A DNA stretch of 64,000 nucleotides from Megalonaias nervosa (lineage: Eukaryota > Mollusca > Bivalvia > Unionida > Unionidae): NCBI GenBank assembly GCA_016617855.1, contig JAECUM010004987.1, positions 97,001-161,000 of the forward strand, given 5' to 3'. A program made the translations under genes and the position numbers. The notes beneath the pieces are model-generated. The model searched no databases. It was not told the DNA's origin and saw nothing but the letters and a program-made list of their open reading frames with translations. This document shows positions 1 through 12,788 of the stretch, piece by piece; within the stretch, counting starts at the first letter, position 1, and every line of letters starts with the position of its first letter.

Positions 1-580
1 AGAATACTTTGGCCACTTCTAGTATATACTAAGTTCGATTGATATCCGAAGAGAGTGTTCAATACATATCTAAGACGATGGCTATAGGTACCAATGAGCT
101 TCAGCAGTATCGGCTTGTACATTAGCAGTAGAAAACTTCAGTTAAATCTATCATCCGTGAGAGAGGAGTTCAAGGTGAGTAAGGTCAGGCAGGTGATAAT
201 ATTGACAGTCAGTGGAAATGAGAGGGTGTGAGAAGGTGTAGTAGGGGCAAGGGTGCGTGGGAAGTGGGATGCAGCAACGGCAGCTGAAGAGGCAGAATCT
301 AGAGTGCTACACAGCGATATGGTAGGCTCAGTAGCAACTGAAAGGTTTAGGACTGGGAAGTCTGAAAAGACATACATACACGGCAAACAGCAAGCATCCA
401 GGAGAAGTGTTCCATACTCCAGAAAGATGACATCTTGCAGAAGAAAAAGACAGGCAAATCAACTCTGTCAGCATGAGGAAGCAGGGAGATTGGCTAAGAT
501 ATGAATGTGTAAGGTGCATAAAACTGTCCTAGGTTGACATTTGGGAGCTGATGCCCCAAACAGTCAGCTTCCTTAAGGTT
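1..580 (+). mobile_element. LINE (non-LTR retrotransposon) 3' coding fragment, copy 1
   Basis: Decayed C-terminal part of a non-LTR retrotransposon protein. It aligns by eye with 30,255-30,800: both begin agaatactttggccact, and both share the segments around 'cttcagcagtatc', 'aggcaggtgat' and 'cagatgatgcc'-like ends. The readable piece at 253-504 keeps the family motif of GKW, then AESR, then a SDMVGSVAT-like stretch, as in copy 2. Frames shift repeatedly and the 5' part lies outside the window. It appears to run directly into the ~200-bp tandem repeat that follows. A dead repeat copy. Confidence 0.7.
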
Positions 581-1310
581 GCATGATGCTTGCATGCCAT
601 TTGTATTGAATTTAGTGCTAGAAAAGACTGATTTACAAGTTGGAAAAGTCTTCAAGAGAGTTGGTACATAAAATGAATATTTGTAAGAAATTTAGAATCT
701 GAAAGGGTTTCTTAATATCATCCATCGAATTATATTTGACTGCATGATAGTTCTTGCAAGTCGCTTTATTATGCTTGCATGATTCTGTTGGAATTCAATC
801 CTAGGAAGAGTGATGTAAATGTAGCAAAGGTTTTGGGTGGAGTTGTTGCAAGAAATAAATATATGGAAGATACTACAAGTCTAAAGAGATTGTTACTATT
901 GCCTAGTAGGGTTATATTTCACCCCTATAGCGGTTATTCCAGGTTGTTATATGATGATTACTTGCCATCTGTGAGACTTTAGTCGTAGAAATACTGATTT
1001 AAAGATAGGAGAGGACATGAAGAAGGTTGATGAATGAAATATTTGGAAAATACGTAACACTTAAATGGTTTGTTAATGTTGTCCCGTAGGGTTATATTTT
1101 ACAAGTATGAGGGTTGTTGTAAATTGTAGTATGATGTCTAAATTTCCGTAGGGTTATAATTCACAAGTGTGAAGGTTGTTGTAAATTGTAGTATGATGTC
1201 TAAATTTCAGTAGGGTTATAATTCACAAGTATGAAGGTTGTTGTAAATTGTAGTATGATGTATACATTCAATTTTTGGGAATTTAGTCCTATAAAGACTG
1301 ATTTAAATGA
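550..1310 (+). repeat. Diverged ~200-bp tandem repeat, array 1
   Basis: About four diverged units. Each contains, in order, a 'gcatgatgcttgcatgccat' segment, 'gaatttagtc.tagaaa.actgattta', 'gaatatttg.aagata', and 'tagggttatatttca'. The same array recurs in the same orientation at 61,320-62,110. In both places it follows LINE tail sequence, so it may be a tandem 3' untranslated region or an attached satellite. No coding capacity is seen. Confidence 0.75.
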
Positions 1311-2060
1311 AGGAAATATTTCTTTATTGGTAGTGCTCGATTCTGTCCTGGTCTGTGTGCCCATCGACATTTCACAATTAATGGTTTTAGTACTCCAGTA
1401 ATTCGTGGAAATTCTATGGATGGCAAGTATGCCGCTCTTATCTATTTCTTGTCCTGAAGCTTGACTAACTGAATGACTTTGTTCCTTTTTCACATTTTTT
1501 GTTTTTTTTTCTAGTGTTTGTTCGGTTGTATTTGATTTCTGCATTGCCTCTTTTCCCCGATGTGTTGTGGGTTTGAGTTCTTCTTTCAAATACACATTCT
1601 CTGACTTTGAATGTTCTAATTTTTCTTTCAGTTGTTCCTTTTTAAACGCTAAAGATTCGATCCTTTCTTGGAATTCCGTCGTCTTATCATGCATCTGTGG
1701 CACCAGTTCTCTTTTCAACTCTATATTCATATTGGCAAATAGGTCAGACACAATTTCTGACACCACCTCTCCTACTTCGCACTTGTAACCAATAAGTTCA
1801 TGTCACCCTTTGTAAAAGTACCTTTCATGGCTGATGTAATATCCAGCAAATCTTTCTGAATTATGTAAACACCACTCAGTTCCTCAGGGACCATAATTAA
1901 ACTCTGGGTCTTGTATTACACTGGATTGTGAGTTATTGCTTGACATGGTTTGGGAGTTTGAACTTTCTTTCCTTTGCCCCTGCAAGCTTGAATTGATGGT
2001 GGTTTGAACTGTTTTCCTGCTCGCTGTGCTAATGTTAGAGTTGCAAGTACTTTAGTTATA
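1310..2060 (-). pseudogene. L1-type retrotransposon ORF1-like protein fragment
   Basis: Read on the minus strand, 1,766-1,310 gives a Lys/Glu-rich coiled coil (MVSEIVSDLFANMNIELKRE..., several heptads). A basic stretch and the segment 'SGILAIHRIS' follow. The same order, ending in 'DILAIHQIPGKS', is seen at 23,458-24,262, so both are ORF1-type nucleic-acid chaperone proteins of one retroelement family. Upstream frames (to about 2,060) add an acidic N-terminal part across frameshifts. ORF1 proteins of L1-like elements bind the element RNA as coiled-coil trimers. Here the gene is disrupted. Confidence 0.55.
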
Positions 2061-2575
2061 TTCTCATCAAAAGCTAGTGGATTAGGCTGCTAATAACCTA
2101 AAATGTATGGATGCCTCTACATCAAACACATAAATACAATAATGGTCATCTCAAACAGTCAGCGTGAATTCTAACACATAACATAAATAATGTCTCAAAC
2201 CTTTCCAAAGAATTTGAAAATAAGGTTTTCCCTCTTATTTGCACAGTCGACAGGAATTTTGAGTAAACATATCCTATGGAGATAAACATTCAAACACTAA
2301 TATTTCCAACCTGAATCACTCCATTGTATTTGTAACTTAAAGATAAAAACACCAACACATGGTTCTGGCAGCCATATTGAATCCTCATAATATAAAATGG
2401 TTGTGGATCATCGTCAAGAGTTTTGGGCATCTCCATTGAAATAGTATGATCTGGAAGTGATGTGGAAGCAGGTAGCTGTGGTCTATAGCACCTAATTGTT
2501 CTTTTGCAGTTTTCGTTCACAATAAACATGGCTTTCACATGATTGGAATGAGGGCTTTCACATGATTGGAATGAG

Positions 2576-2577
<2 letters not shown>

Positions 2578-2641
<64 letters not shown>
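2578..2641. repeat. (AT)n microsatellite
   Basis: About 64 bases of uninterrupted AT dinucleotide. It sits at the left edge of an interspersed repeat. Confidence 0.97.
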
Positions 2642-2647
<6 letters not shown>

Positions 2648-2960
2648 AACTCTGGCTGGGTACATCATGACGTGACAAAGCTTTCTCTCATGCAGTTCCT
2701 TAAAGCAATGTTTTCCTCCAGACCCAATTGCCCTAGTGCTCAAAACAATGTTTGAGACACTGGGTGGGGCAAGTTGCTTTTGAAGAAAAATTACTTAACC
2801 TGAATTAAAGCAACCCTTACTCCCGGAAGCTGTTGTACGAGTTTCGTATGAAGATATGAAATATTGGGTTGTTCTTGGAAAGTCCGGTGTGTCTTCGGGT
2901 TTTTGAGGTGAAAACTTCAGGGTAACTGTCCCCAGTTAAATGATGTAAATGAAGTGTTTT
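2641..2960 (+). repeat. Interspersed repeat, copy A
   Basis: Matches 31,311-31,625 along its whole length in the same orientation. Shared stretches include 'aaaactctggctgggt.catcatgac', 'caaagctttct', 'aatgttttcctccag' and 'aaaaattactta'. No protein motif is visible. Because copy B lies about 400 bases beyond a LINE of the family at 28.7-30.9 kb, it could be non-coding tail of that LINE. It could also be an independent repeat. Confidence 0.7.
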
Positions 2961-3990
2961 TATTTGGGGTGAAACGACACATCGTGCGTGGTATGCAAAA
3001 AAAATTTCGTCTAGAACAAGTCTGGGTGTGGGAGTGGGGATGAATACCTACAAAATCAATTACATTGTACTTCATGCGAATGTTTATGTTAGCAAAGATC
3101 GAAAACTATTGACAATACCCAGTCCATTCTACAGAAAACAAAACAAGTACAAATTTACCCAGGGTGACAAACTCGTGTGTGGTTTGAAACCTGCCATCAC
3201 TAATTCTGTGCTCATTTTAGTCATCATGTTGGCACTTTCAATTGCTGATGAAATATCTCAGCATCAAATGAGACATTCCAAATTTGTTTTCCATGTACGA
3301 TTTAGGCAGAGATGCTGACAGGATTGTATCTAAAGGTTGGAGGCGGAGCTCCCTCTCTGTCACAAAATAAGGGAAGAACCAGGAAACGGCCATACTGCAA
3401 CATTTACCTAACACTTCAATATTCACCTCTTTTTCTTCTTGCTCCACTCTGTTAGAGCTCTACTGAAATCAAAATCTTTATCAGATGTTGCCTCAAGTTG
3501 TAGAAGTATTAACCTGTTGATTGTTTCTTTTAATATTCACCGTACATGGATAGCCCTGTGTCGGGGAGCCATCACAAGGGAGTACCTTACAAGTCTTCTA
3601 TTTTCTACATAGGCCTTGTCTTCTCTGTAAAGGCTTCAAACATTCAAACAGCTAGATTTTGATCTATTAAAACATGGAAAAGTTACCGGAAAAGGCGATA
3701 GCCGGAAGAAAGAAACAATAGAGAAAGAAGTGTGGAGCAGAAGAGATTAAGAAACAGGAGTATTGTAAGAATATAAGTGTATAATAGGTTTCAAATAATT
3801 CAAGACTGCATATGCATCATTGATTTTCATACTATATCTAAAACATTTCAAACAACAGACAGAAAATGACTACTATATAAGTAAATTAATAGATGCGAGT
3901 CATTTAGTTTCAACTCATTCAAATTTATTATTTATTTTGGCTAATTCCTTCTCACAAGTGAAGTATCTATTAAACAATTTTAAACGAAGG
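2961..3990. other. No gene recognised
   Basis: AT-rich sequence with only short open frames and no motif I recognise. A short AT run sits near 3,999. Confidence 0.5.
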
Positions 3991-3994
3991 TAGG

Positions 3995-4970
3995 AATATA
4001 TATATATATATTACATTGCCTACTTCTCACATACTGACAATTATTCCTGCAGTTGGAGAGGTATGCAGGTAATTAGTATTGTTTCTAATCCACAGGCTGA
4101 AATCATTCCAAAACTGCTTTACCGTTGCACAGTCCCCTAAAATCCAAATTAATGGTTCAGGTGAATGCATACAATAAGAACATTTATTATTAAATGCTAT
4201 TCCAATTGTGTTTCTAGAAACTTTTATGTTGCAAGAACTCTATGCAGTAATTTATACTGAAACCAAATTAGATTATAATCTTTTGCAATTTTTTATGTTA
4301 ATGCAAATAGCCTTGTCCAATCAAACTGGTCTGGTGGATTATGCTGCGTTTTCCATTTGATTAGTGTTTTAGTTTCTAATAGTTCTGTGTCTTTTACCAA
4401 GATACTTTAAATATTTTTGCAACTTTTCTTAGTTTCAAGGAGACGTGAAGTCTTTTCTGCTATCCAAGGATATCCAAAAATTCTGGTTGGGTTTCAATAG
4501 ATAATCCATTCATATATGATTTCACGGAATTAAGGACTGCTGGATGTTATAGAAAGTTAGTTCTAGCATTATATATTTAATTCACATTTTGCCATGAAAT
4601 CAACTGTCCATTACTCTGGACAATATCGTTTATAAATAGTATACCTTTCTCAAACCATTTCTTGCTAAACCAATTTTGACCCATCGACCTTAATATTTTC
4701 ATTATACACTATGATTTTTGTACGAAAATCTGAATAAGTCTGGAATAAGTTTTAATGAGTATATGATCTAAGAAATAAAATCATCCTTCCAAAATATATT
4801 ATCGACATCTGCTATGTTCCTTTCTATATAACTGATACCAAACTTGTTAAAATCCTTCAGAAAATTAAAACAGAGGGATATTAGTTCACTCCATTTTGTA
4901 CTTTTGGTAAGTATTCTCGTGACCCAGGTTATTTTGAGAGAACATATGAAATTTTTAAAGTTAACCATTA
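3995..4970 (-). pseudogene. L1-like retrotransposon ORF2 C-terminal fragment
   Basis: Minus-strand frames give pieces of the end of an L1-type endonuclease/reverse transcriptase ORF2. 4,968-4,768 ends in 'NIFWKDDF', a typical L1 'FWKDV'-like segment. At about 4,195-4,060 a zinc-knuckle-like region reads C-x2-C, then H, then C, then 'VKQFWNDF', matching the CCHC block near the ORF2 C terminus. Several frameshifts and stops separate the pieces. It may belong to the same family as the copy at 20.8-24.3 kb. Confidence 0.6.
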
Positions 4971-6079
4971 CAAGCCACCCCCACCCCCTTCATAACTTTT
5001 ATTTATTACTTTTCTTCTTATCTTGTCAACTGAACCTTTCCGGAAGTACTTGTAGATGAAACTATTTAAATCAACCAACGCGAAGATTTGTTAAATTTAT
5101 TAATGTGTTTTAATTTTGATAAAGAAGGTGATTTTATCACAATTATTTTCCCATTGGGGTAAGAATTCTCTTCGACTACTGAGTCAGTAGTGTTTGAATG
5201 TCATTTATTTAACGTCACTTAATTTACTAATTAAGCTTAATCATGTGATTTAAATCTGTAAAGAAGATAATGCCTAATATTGTGAAATTTTCTCCTAATT
5301 CGTGTGAAGATTATGTAATAGATATAATGCCAAATCAGATTATAGATAATATTAACATAGTCGCAATACCTCGAAAACTGTACTAATACTAGTGTACTTT
5401 TTTATTTACAAAAGGCTGATAGACACGTTTTGCAATAAGTTTTCGTTTTTACTTTGTTCAAAGAAATCTGAACAAACTTACGCATTAATTTGACGAGACC
5501 TTGTTCATCATCGCATGAACATTGCCAAGAAAAGAAATGACCCAGTCATGTGGTTGAATATAACTGTACACCACTATGAATTTTAGTTCAATTCTGACCT
5601 CGTTTATACTGTATGAAACTGGTCATTTAATTCATTGTTCTTTCCGATTGCGGTATTTTTTAAAATTGTTTTCATTCATCACAAAAGAAATTTGTTTCAA
5701 AAAAAAAAAAAAAAAAATTATATATATATATATAACCTTTGTAAACTTAAATGGTGTCTCCCTAATAAAGAATTGGCTTGATTAGATGTTCTGCAGAAAT
5801 AAAGACAGTGACCAATATAATCCGTGTTATAAAATTTTAGCAAAAGAAGACGATGCCAATTTAAGTGAGAAAGGTGTTTCTTACATGAAGCTATCTGACT
5901 TGGTGTGTTGTAGTTCACACCTCAAATTATGGTCCCGTCATTTACAGCAGATGTTTGGTAATTGTTCCTAATTAATCTGATTACAACGTATTGTTGAAAT
6001 GAATAATATCGTTGAACATTTTCATACAGTAAATGTTCAACAAATTTAAGGCATTCTGTGTAGTTGTATCCATGTGTCC

Positions 6080-6080
<1 letters not shown>
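4971..6080. other. No gene recognised; poly-A/AT tract at 5,700-5,734
   Basis: AT-rich, with short unrelated frames only. A poly-A run followed by (AT)n at 5,700-5,734 could be the tail of a retroelement insertion, but no body is recognisable upstream. Confidence 0.5.

Positions 6081-6081
<1 letters not shown>

Positions 6082-6165
<84 letters not shown>
6082..6165. repeat. (AT)n microsatellite
   Basis: About 84 bases of near-perfect AT dinucleotide. Confidence 0.97.
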
Positions 6166-6167
<2 letters not shown>

Positions 6168-6545
6168 GGTACATCAAATTGTGATCCGCCCATGGCGCAA
6201 TAATACACATACACAGACATTCTTACAACTGTGTGCTGTCGATTCTAGGCCTAAGATCAATAATGAATTAACACTCACTAATCATTAGTGACGTATGAAA
6301 ATAACGATAAAAAGTATTACTAATCGCCGTTTTCTATATGAATTTAATATGGTACACAATTTTATCGCAATCCTTTTTGCTTTCCGTTCCCGCCTCCGCT
6401 CTCATGCATAAAGAACAAAATAAGCAGAAATCTGGAGTGGGAGAGAAAAAGAATTTGGGCTGCATAAAAACCTTGAAATTGAACTTTTGCCAAGTAACCT
6501 GCAACAATATGGTTCGTAACGATATGTGTACACTTCACTCTGGAT

Positions 6546-7057
6546 TTATCTACAGTATTTATATTTATTTGAATGGTTTATATCTAGTAACCTCAACTGT
6601 ACTTTCAAATCATAACTGTGCCAGAACATTTTATCACAAATTTCACAGCTGAATGGTTTACCTCCTGTATGTATCCTCAAGTGTTTGCTCAATTCACTAC
6701 TCCTAAATATTTTATCACATTTGAATGGTTTATCTCGAGTGTGTATATTCAAGTACATCTCCATATCACTCCTTTCCCTAAACATTTTATCACAAACTTC
6801 ACATTTCAATGGTGCATCTTCAGTATGTGTCATCACATGCCTCATTAAATGATTATTACGCACGAAAAACCAACAAAATCACGAACTTCACATTTAAATG
6901 GTTTATCTCCAGTATGTATCCTCAAGTGCATCTTCAAAGTGCCTCTGTGCCTAAACGTTTTTATCCTTAAGGGTTGGTTCAATTCAATACTCCTGATAAA
7001 CATTTTATAAAAAAAGTTCTCATTTGAATGACTTATCTCCTGTATGTACCATTTCAT
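6546..7057 (-). pseudogene. C2H2 zinc-finger protein pseudogene
   Basis: About five tandem C2H2 fingers are spread over several frames. Linkers of the H-T-x-D-K-P-F-K-C type recur (for example '[12 protein letters not shown]', 'IHTRDKPFKC', 'IHTGGKPFSCEICDKMF'). One finger has lost its second cysteine pair element ('FKCDKIF') and others are split by frameshifts. This type of array binds DNA or RNA in the nucleus. Related relics lie at 13.46-13.74 kb and 33.34-33.53 kb in the same orientation, so this looks like an expanded family with dead copies. Confidence 0.8.
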
Positions 7058-7104
7058 GACTCTTCAAAACTCCAATGCATTAATACATATAGTAGTAGGT
7101 AATT

Positions 7105-7360
7105 TGGAGGTTTCTGGCTCAAGAACCCTAGCCAGCCTCCAAACAAGTATAATTTCCCATCCCAGAGACCCCATCCCACCCCGGCCAACAATTTTGTCTC
7201 AAAATGATAACAAGGTTTCTGGCTCAAGGACCCTATTTCATACTAGGGACCAGGTGAAAGAACAGTTATTTTTACATTCCGAGGCTTCTAGCTCAAGGAC
7301 CCCATTTTATACTAGGGACCAATGCTAGAAAAGTTATTTTTACATTCCGAGGGTTTCTGG
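7105..7360. repeat. ~70-bp tandem repeat
   Basis: Units start with 'tttctggctcaaggaccc' or variants. They share 'atactagggacca' and 'agttatttttacattccgagg'. The clearest two copies are 7,211-7,280 and 7,281-7,349, with a partial copy after and a diverged one before. Confidence 0.8.
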
Positions 7361-9160
7361 CTAAAGGACCACCATCAGGTTGTCGGCAAATTCTGAAGTT
7401 TTTTGGTTGGATTATTTCTAAAGTTTAGATGAAATTTTATTTGTCAGATTATTTTTAAATTTCATACCTCATCACCGATTATCAGTGTTTCAACTGTTGA
7501 TATTAGAAATATTTCATCATCGCGATAATAAATATTAAACCTTATTCTACCTCTCACATAACGACGACATTCGAATAAATCTTTCATTTGTAGTTTGTTA
7601 AGAGGATATTTTTTTTATCAATGAAATATACTTTCGATCGATCGAGATCAGTGGTAAGTTTAGTATATTTTTGTTGACTGATCGGATCATGAAAGTTATT
7701 AAATCTCTTTGACAACTCATGGCTTAGTTTTTCAAGATAATTGAAATACTGCTGTTACCAGAGCTGATGAGTAAAAGTTTAATCCTATCACGGCTATTGA
7801 AACATATTCCTGATATTTCATTGTTAATTTCAACTGTCAACTGTTTGTCGTCTGTCGTTAGATACTTGATTTTACTATTGTTGCTATTTGTCACTATCAA
7901 ATTTTCAAACATTATTTCTAAAGTTTACACAAAATTTCATACCCTAGTCGGATAATATAATGTCAAGTATAGATCTGTCGTCGCGACGGTAACCAAGTGC
8001 AAACGTATCTACTCCGTTTTCACAATAACGTTTGTCACAGTGTTTCAATTTACGCACATTTGTGCGTCAGGAACGCACGCTGGAGAAAAATGACGCATAC
8101 GTTTTTTTTTTGTTTTTTTTTTTGCCATGCGTTTTCTGACGCAAAGAACTTGCAAAATGCAATCAGGATTTATTTAATTTCCAATGCTCTGGATGAGGGA
8201 TGGCATCATGTATACTTCGAGCATAGGCATAGTCTGGTTCCTTGTTTTGTTTGCTCCCTTCGTTGCACTCCGCTATACGGAGCATACGAAACAGAGAACC
8301 AAATTGCATAGGCAATATTATGACGGAGTAGCTTCCCCTAATCTCGCGAGCTCTCGAGTTCAGCAAGATGTCGTCCAGATGTTTAACCTCAATGCTTGTT
8401 GCACTAAAATGTGATCTCCAGATTAAAACGGCTTGCACTAAGAATCATTAGCGAAGAAAGTGAAAGAAGCTGAACACAAAAGGGTAACTGTGGATCTAAC
8501 TTTAATGAAAAATGGAGAAAATAATTCCCTTGACTGGAATACGACACATCCATTCGGATTACTGGTGTGACTTCTGATCGCGTGATTGAGAAGACTGCAG
8601 AAGTGAATAATCCTTTCGTGACGGCGTTTAAGAATTTTAAAAAATCTGCCCTTGTTCGCCACAAGATATCTTTAGAACACATTATCACCCAAGACATTCT
8701 TTCACAACAAAGAAATAAGTATACTTGCAGAGACAAATCCATTATTTGGATTACAAAGTCGGGGTCGTTGCAGATTTTGTTGGTTTTTAACTTTGCTGCA
8801 ACGAAACGTATTAAAGAGAAGATGAATCATTAGCCTCTTTGATTTCTGGATAAATGTATTTTAGGACGAGTACAATGAAACCGATGATAGTAGTACACAT
8901 TTTTTGCCAGGCAGTAAATTAACTGTCATTTAGTTTAAAAGATTTATATTTGGATTTTTGTATAGGCTTATTTGTAATGTGTTGGTCTATAATATTGCTA
9001 CAAAAAGATTATAAGGAGACTGTTAAAAGTACAACTTTAAACTGAAAGGAAAATGAACTAATAAAATAATCCTTTGAAAGGACAATGCATTTGTATGTTA
9101 AATTGCGTGTGTCGGTTTATTTGTAGTTTTAGAGAGAGAGCATGTTGTGCAAGTTGCAAT
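7361..9160. other. No gene recognised
   Basis: Short overlapping frames on both strands (for example around 8,160-8,740) without motifs or homologs I recognise. A T-rich stretch lies at 8,104-8,124. Confidence 0.5.
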
Positions 9161-9163
9161 ATC

Positions 9164-12100
9164 CTATTTCAAGCTGAAAAAGTATGGGTCAGATGAAAAT
9201 TTGTCAGTACATTTTTGACCCCCACATTTTTTATTTGACCCCCAGTTCTGACACCAAGGGGTTTTTTTTACCCTCAGTTTTACACTCCTGGGGGATACAC
9301 TGCTGTCATCAAAGTTACTGAACCCACATTTGATAATAACATCTGTTTCAAGTTTATGATGATTTGTTCGAATAGCCATTGCTCTTATAAAACTAACACC
9401 GCCGTCAAGCGCGTACTTGTAATCATCAAATCCCATAAACTCTTTAACAAAATCATGAGGGAAACCTTTTGCTTTTTGTGTTTTTTTATTATTGCCTAAC
9501 AACACGGCGTACACTTTACTGCGCAATCCAATAAAGTATCTGATGACGCTCGAGTTCATCTCATCCTTAAATTTACAAATATCCTTTTAATTTGTATCAT
9601 CGTAAAATGTACTGTCGCGAGGGTAATCATAGAGATCAAACAAATGTCGGTTATCAAAGATATCCTGATAGAAGTCCTCGGTCTCTATTTCATAAACAAG
9701 CGAGTCAGTATCGATAAATAATAATCTACTTGACGGCCACTGATTCTTAACAAAAATTGTAATGAAAATCGTACATGAGCCATTTTGACAAATCTAACAC
9801 GGAAGCCCCAACATAAATAGGCTTATTTAGTTTTAAATTTGTTTTTCGTCGCTGTATTGCAACAAGATTTTCATTAAAAATTTTCATGCTAACAAAATCA
9901 TCGTTTGATACAAGTTTGTTTCGGCGGTCGATATCATTAACTATCTCTATGTTTACTCGCTTTCTAATATTTTCCATGGTCTTACCAAAGACAGAGTTGT
10001 TCATAAGCTTAAAGAAGTTTTGCTCGAAATCGGTTTTCGATACAGCTCTCCTTGACGTGTTTGAGCTAATATAACCTCTCATCCACGGTGACTGATTAAA
10101 TTTTAACACACGATGAACTTTCCTCAACACAAGACCAGCGTCTATTGCTTGTTTTAAAACTTTGTAATGCAAAACATAATTTCTCTTGTCAAGTAATTTG
10201 GGACAAGATTTTTTACCATTGAATTTTGTCTTGGTGATGATATTGCTTGTTGTTCTTGAGACAATAAACTAGAGTCTATTATCATTGATTCCGCACAGAA
10301 CGGATAATCGTTGTGTAAATAGTGTAACGAAATAGAATAGTCGACATCAACTTCAACAAAATAGGAGACATCGTCAGGTATCTTTTTTTATGTCTCCGCC
10401 AGAAATTGATCAGGTGTAATCCAACGAAACCCACCAAACGGCATTGGTTCTGACATTATATACTCATAGAGGTTATTATCGTCTAGATAAATAATATACT
10501 TCGATGGGAGGTCGGGAATGTACTCTTTCATAAGCTTATTGCTCGCTTCCGAACAATTTTTGGCTATAACGCTAAAACCGCCATGGATACCTTTCTTGAT
10601 AAAGTTAAACATGTCAACATCTGTTAGTAATTCTAACTTCACCATACTAAACTTTAACAGAGCATCCCAAGATAACCCGGGAGCAGAGTAATACCAACAA
10701 GGATCAAGTCCGTAATTGTTATAACTCACTTTTGTAAACTTTCAAATACGTCCGACAGCAATAATACATCAGTTTTCAAATACAAATCGTGATAATAACC
10801 AAACGTCTTACAATCGAATTCTTTCCAAATATCTTGCGCATATTTGTACTCATCATCAGTTATATGTTTGTTTTTTAGTTGCGAATAAAATTTATCTTTG
10901 TCAGGTAAAGAGGTTTCATCAAATTTACTCCAATCGTCGAGATACTCGTACAGAAATATTCCTTTTTGTCAGTAGATTAGATTTTTCACTAAAACAATCT
11001 CGTAGGTTATAAAACTCGCTACCAGCTTTTACAGCCCTTTCTACAAGATCTTCTAAAGACACTAATGTAAACTGTAGGTTCTCTACAAAACGCAACTTAC
11101 CTAAAGTAACTGACATATGCTTTTCAAAATTATTTGGAATACACTTGATTGTATTATCGAGTTTTAAACGAGACTTTATTTCAGGATTACCAAAAGCTAC
11201 TACGATAATATGACTATCATATCCTCGGAAATTGTGAAGAAAAACTGGAATAAAATCCGGAGCATGAAGCAGGACAATATTGTGGAGCGGCTCATGATAA
11301 TTACATTTATCATGAGCCGCTCCACGATATTGTCCTGTTAAATGACAATGGTCAAGTACGTTTTTATTATCAGGAGCGGGCTGAAACGCCTGTTCACAAG
11401 TGTGACAAAATTCCGCTTGTTCGTGATCAGATTTTTGCTGGAGTTGTTTTTCTTAAACGTTTAAATATATCATCAACTTCGTTGAGAAACCAAACAGCTG
11501 GATCCTTACCACGATATATTTTAATCGGCTTGGATAAACTTGAATCAGTACAACAAACTGTTTTGTACGCTACTCCACATGGAATATGATTTTGAATTTT
11601 TCTTGTACTCGATTGGTTAGGGTTATTTTCTGCGCCAAGCACAGGCTGGAGTAAACATTCGAAGTCGGCGTACATAACAAAAGGAATTTTAACTTTATGG
11701 TTATGATTGACGAACTGTAATAAATGATTATCTTTAGACGGCATTGTCATTCGGTTGTACATCATTACAATGCTGTAGATGCTTTTGTAATTTTTCATTG
11801 TCAAAGCAATCGTGCAAACAATGATAACAAAATTTTTTTATTTGTTTGTTTACTAGACTGTTTACCAACAAGTCCGTTAAAGTTTTTGATCCAAACGTAA
11901 TGATTTTTGTAAAACAACAAGTTTATTGTCGATTGCGAAGCTTTTTCTGAAATATACCTTGGATAAACGTTTTCACTCTCGTCAAGACCAAATAAGTTAA
12001 CTGAAATATATTTTGTTTTTCAAACTTTGGTATTTGATTTTCTGCAACTGGAAAGTCAATACCAGTAAAATTCAATCTCAACACATGAACAAGATAATTA

Positions 12101-12681
12101 TCAACGCGATCAGCATTTTGTTCTGCTGGAAACAACGCAGAAAGAATAGTCCACTGGAAACATTTGTCATCAAAGTTTTTTATATTTATACAGCAGTTTT
12201 TGTTTTTTTATTTTTTGTGGTAGGTCAAGATTCCCACTGCTACCGCGTAATATGTTATATTTCATCCTGTGAATAAGAATTTCAGAGATCATCTCAAACC
12301 TCCAACCAGAACCTAATTTGGTGAATTCTTCTATTTTTTCCAAATTTTCTGATGTATTTCTTCAGCTAGCAATGAAAGATTAGTTCCAAGCAAATTACGC
12401 CTAGATTTTGCGTTAATGAAAGGGTCTGCAATTTCCTGGTCAGTCACAAGTAGCTTTAGAAATATAACGTGATACTGCACTAGTATTTTCAAACCGTTAT
12501 GTTGCTCAAGTTCACGTTTTACAATTGGTTCTAACAAATGATAAAGATTCGTTGCGGTGAAATTTACCAGAACGATTTGTTTATGAAACCGATAGCTATT
12601 GTCAAATCCTGCGAAGGCAGTAGCTATTTTTGTAGGTTCTCCTATAAGGCTCTTTTTCGCTATATCACGTAACTTCAGCAT
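9164..12681 (-). pseudogene. Virus-type family B DNA polymerase (polymerase 1), broken
   Basis: One ~1,150-residue polymerase protein, readable from 12,681 down to 9,164 in about eight frame pieces. In order, the N-terminal region (12,681-12,331) is followed by a conserved segment with 'DDKCFQW'. Next comes a Cys/His pair region, then the exonuclease motif 'YADFECLL' (11,680s). An endonuclease VII-like motif follows, C-x2-C and then DHCHLTG-YRGAAH. Then come 'LDPCWYYSAPGLSWDALLK', polymerase motif A 'YIIYLDDNNLY' (10,480s), motif B 'LMNNSVFGKTMEN' (10,000s) and motif C 'FIDTDSL' (9,700s). The catalytic aspartates of motifs A and C are present. Such polymerases copy linear viral or Polinton-type DNA. 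Frameshifts, a stop near 9,590 and a foldback at 11,270 show it is dead. No capsid or integrase gene is seen beside it. Confidence 0.88.
11270..11337. repeat. Near-perfect 31-bp inverted repeat with 6-base loop
   Basis: The left arm 11,270-11,300 is the reverse complement of 11,307-11,337 with a single mismatch, separated by ttacat. It lies inside the polymerase 1 coding region, in the endonuclease VII-like motif. One arm encodes the conserved QYRGAAHDK segment. The other adds about a dozen residues before the next conserved block, and the reading frame stays open. Confidence 0.95.
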
Positions 12682-12788
12682 TATATTCTATAGCATTTCA
12701 TATCTCTAACTGCTTGTTCAAATGACAGCTCACCGCACCACACACGGGCTAGTCAAACAATCAGAGATATAAATTGCTTGTAGAAATA

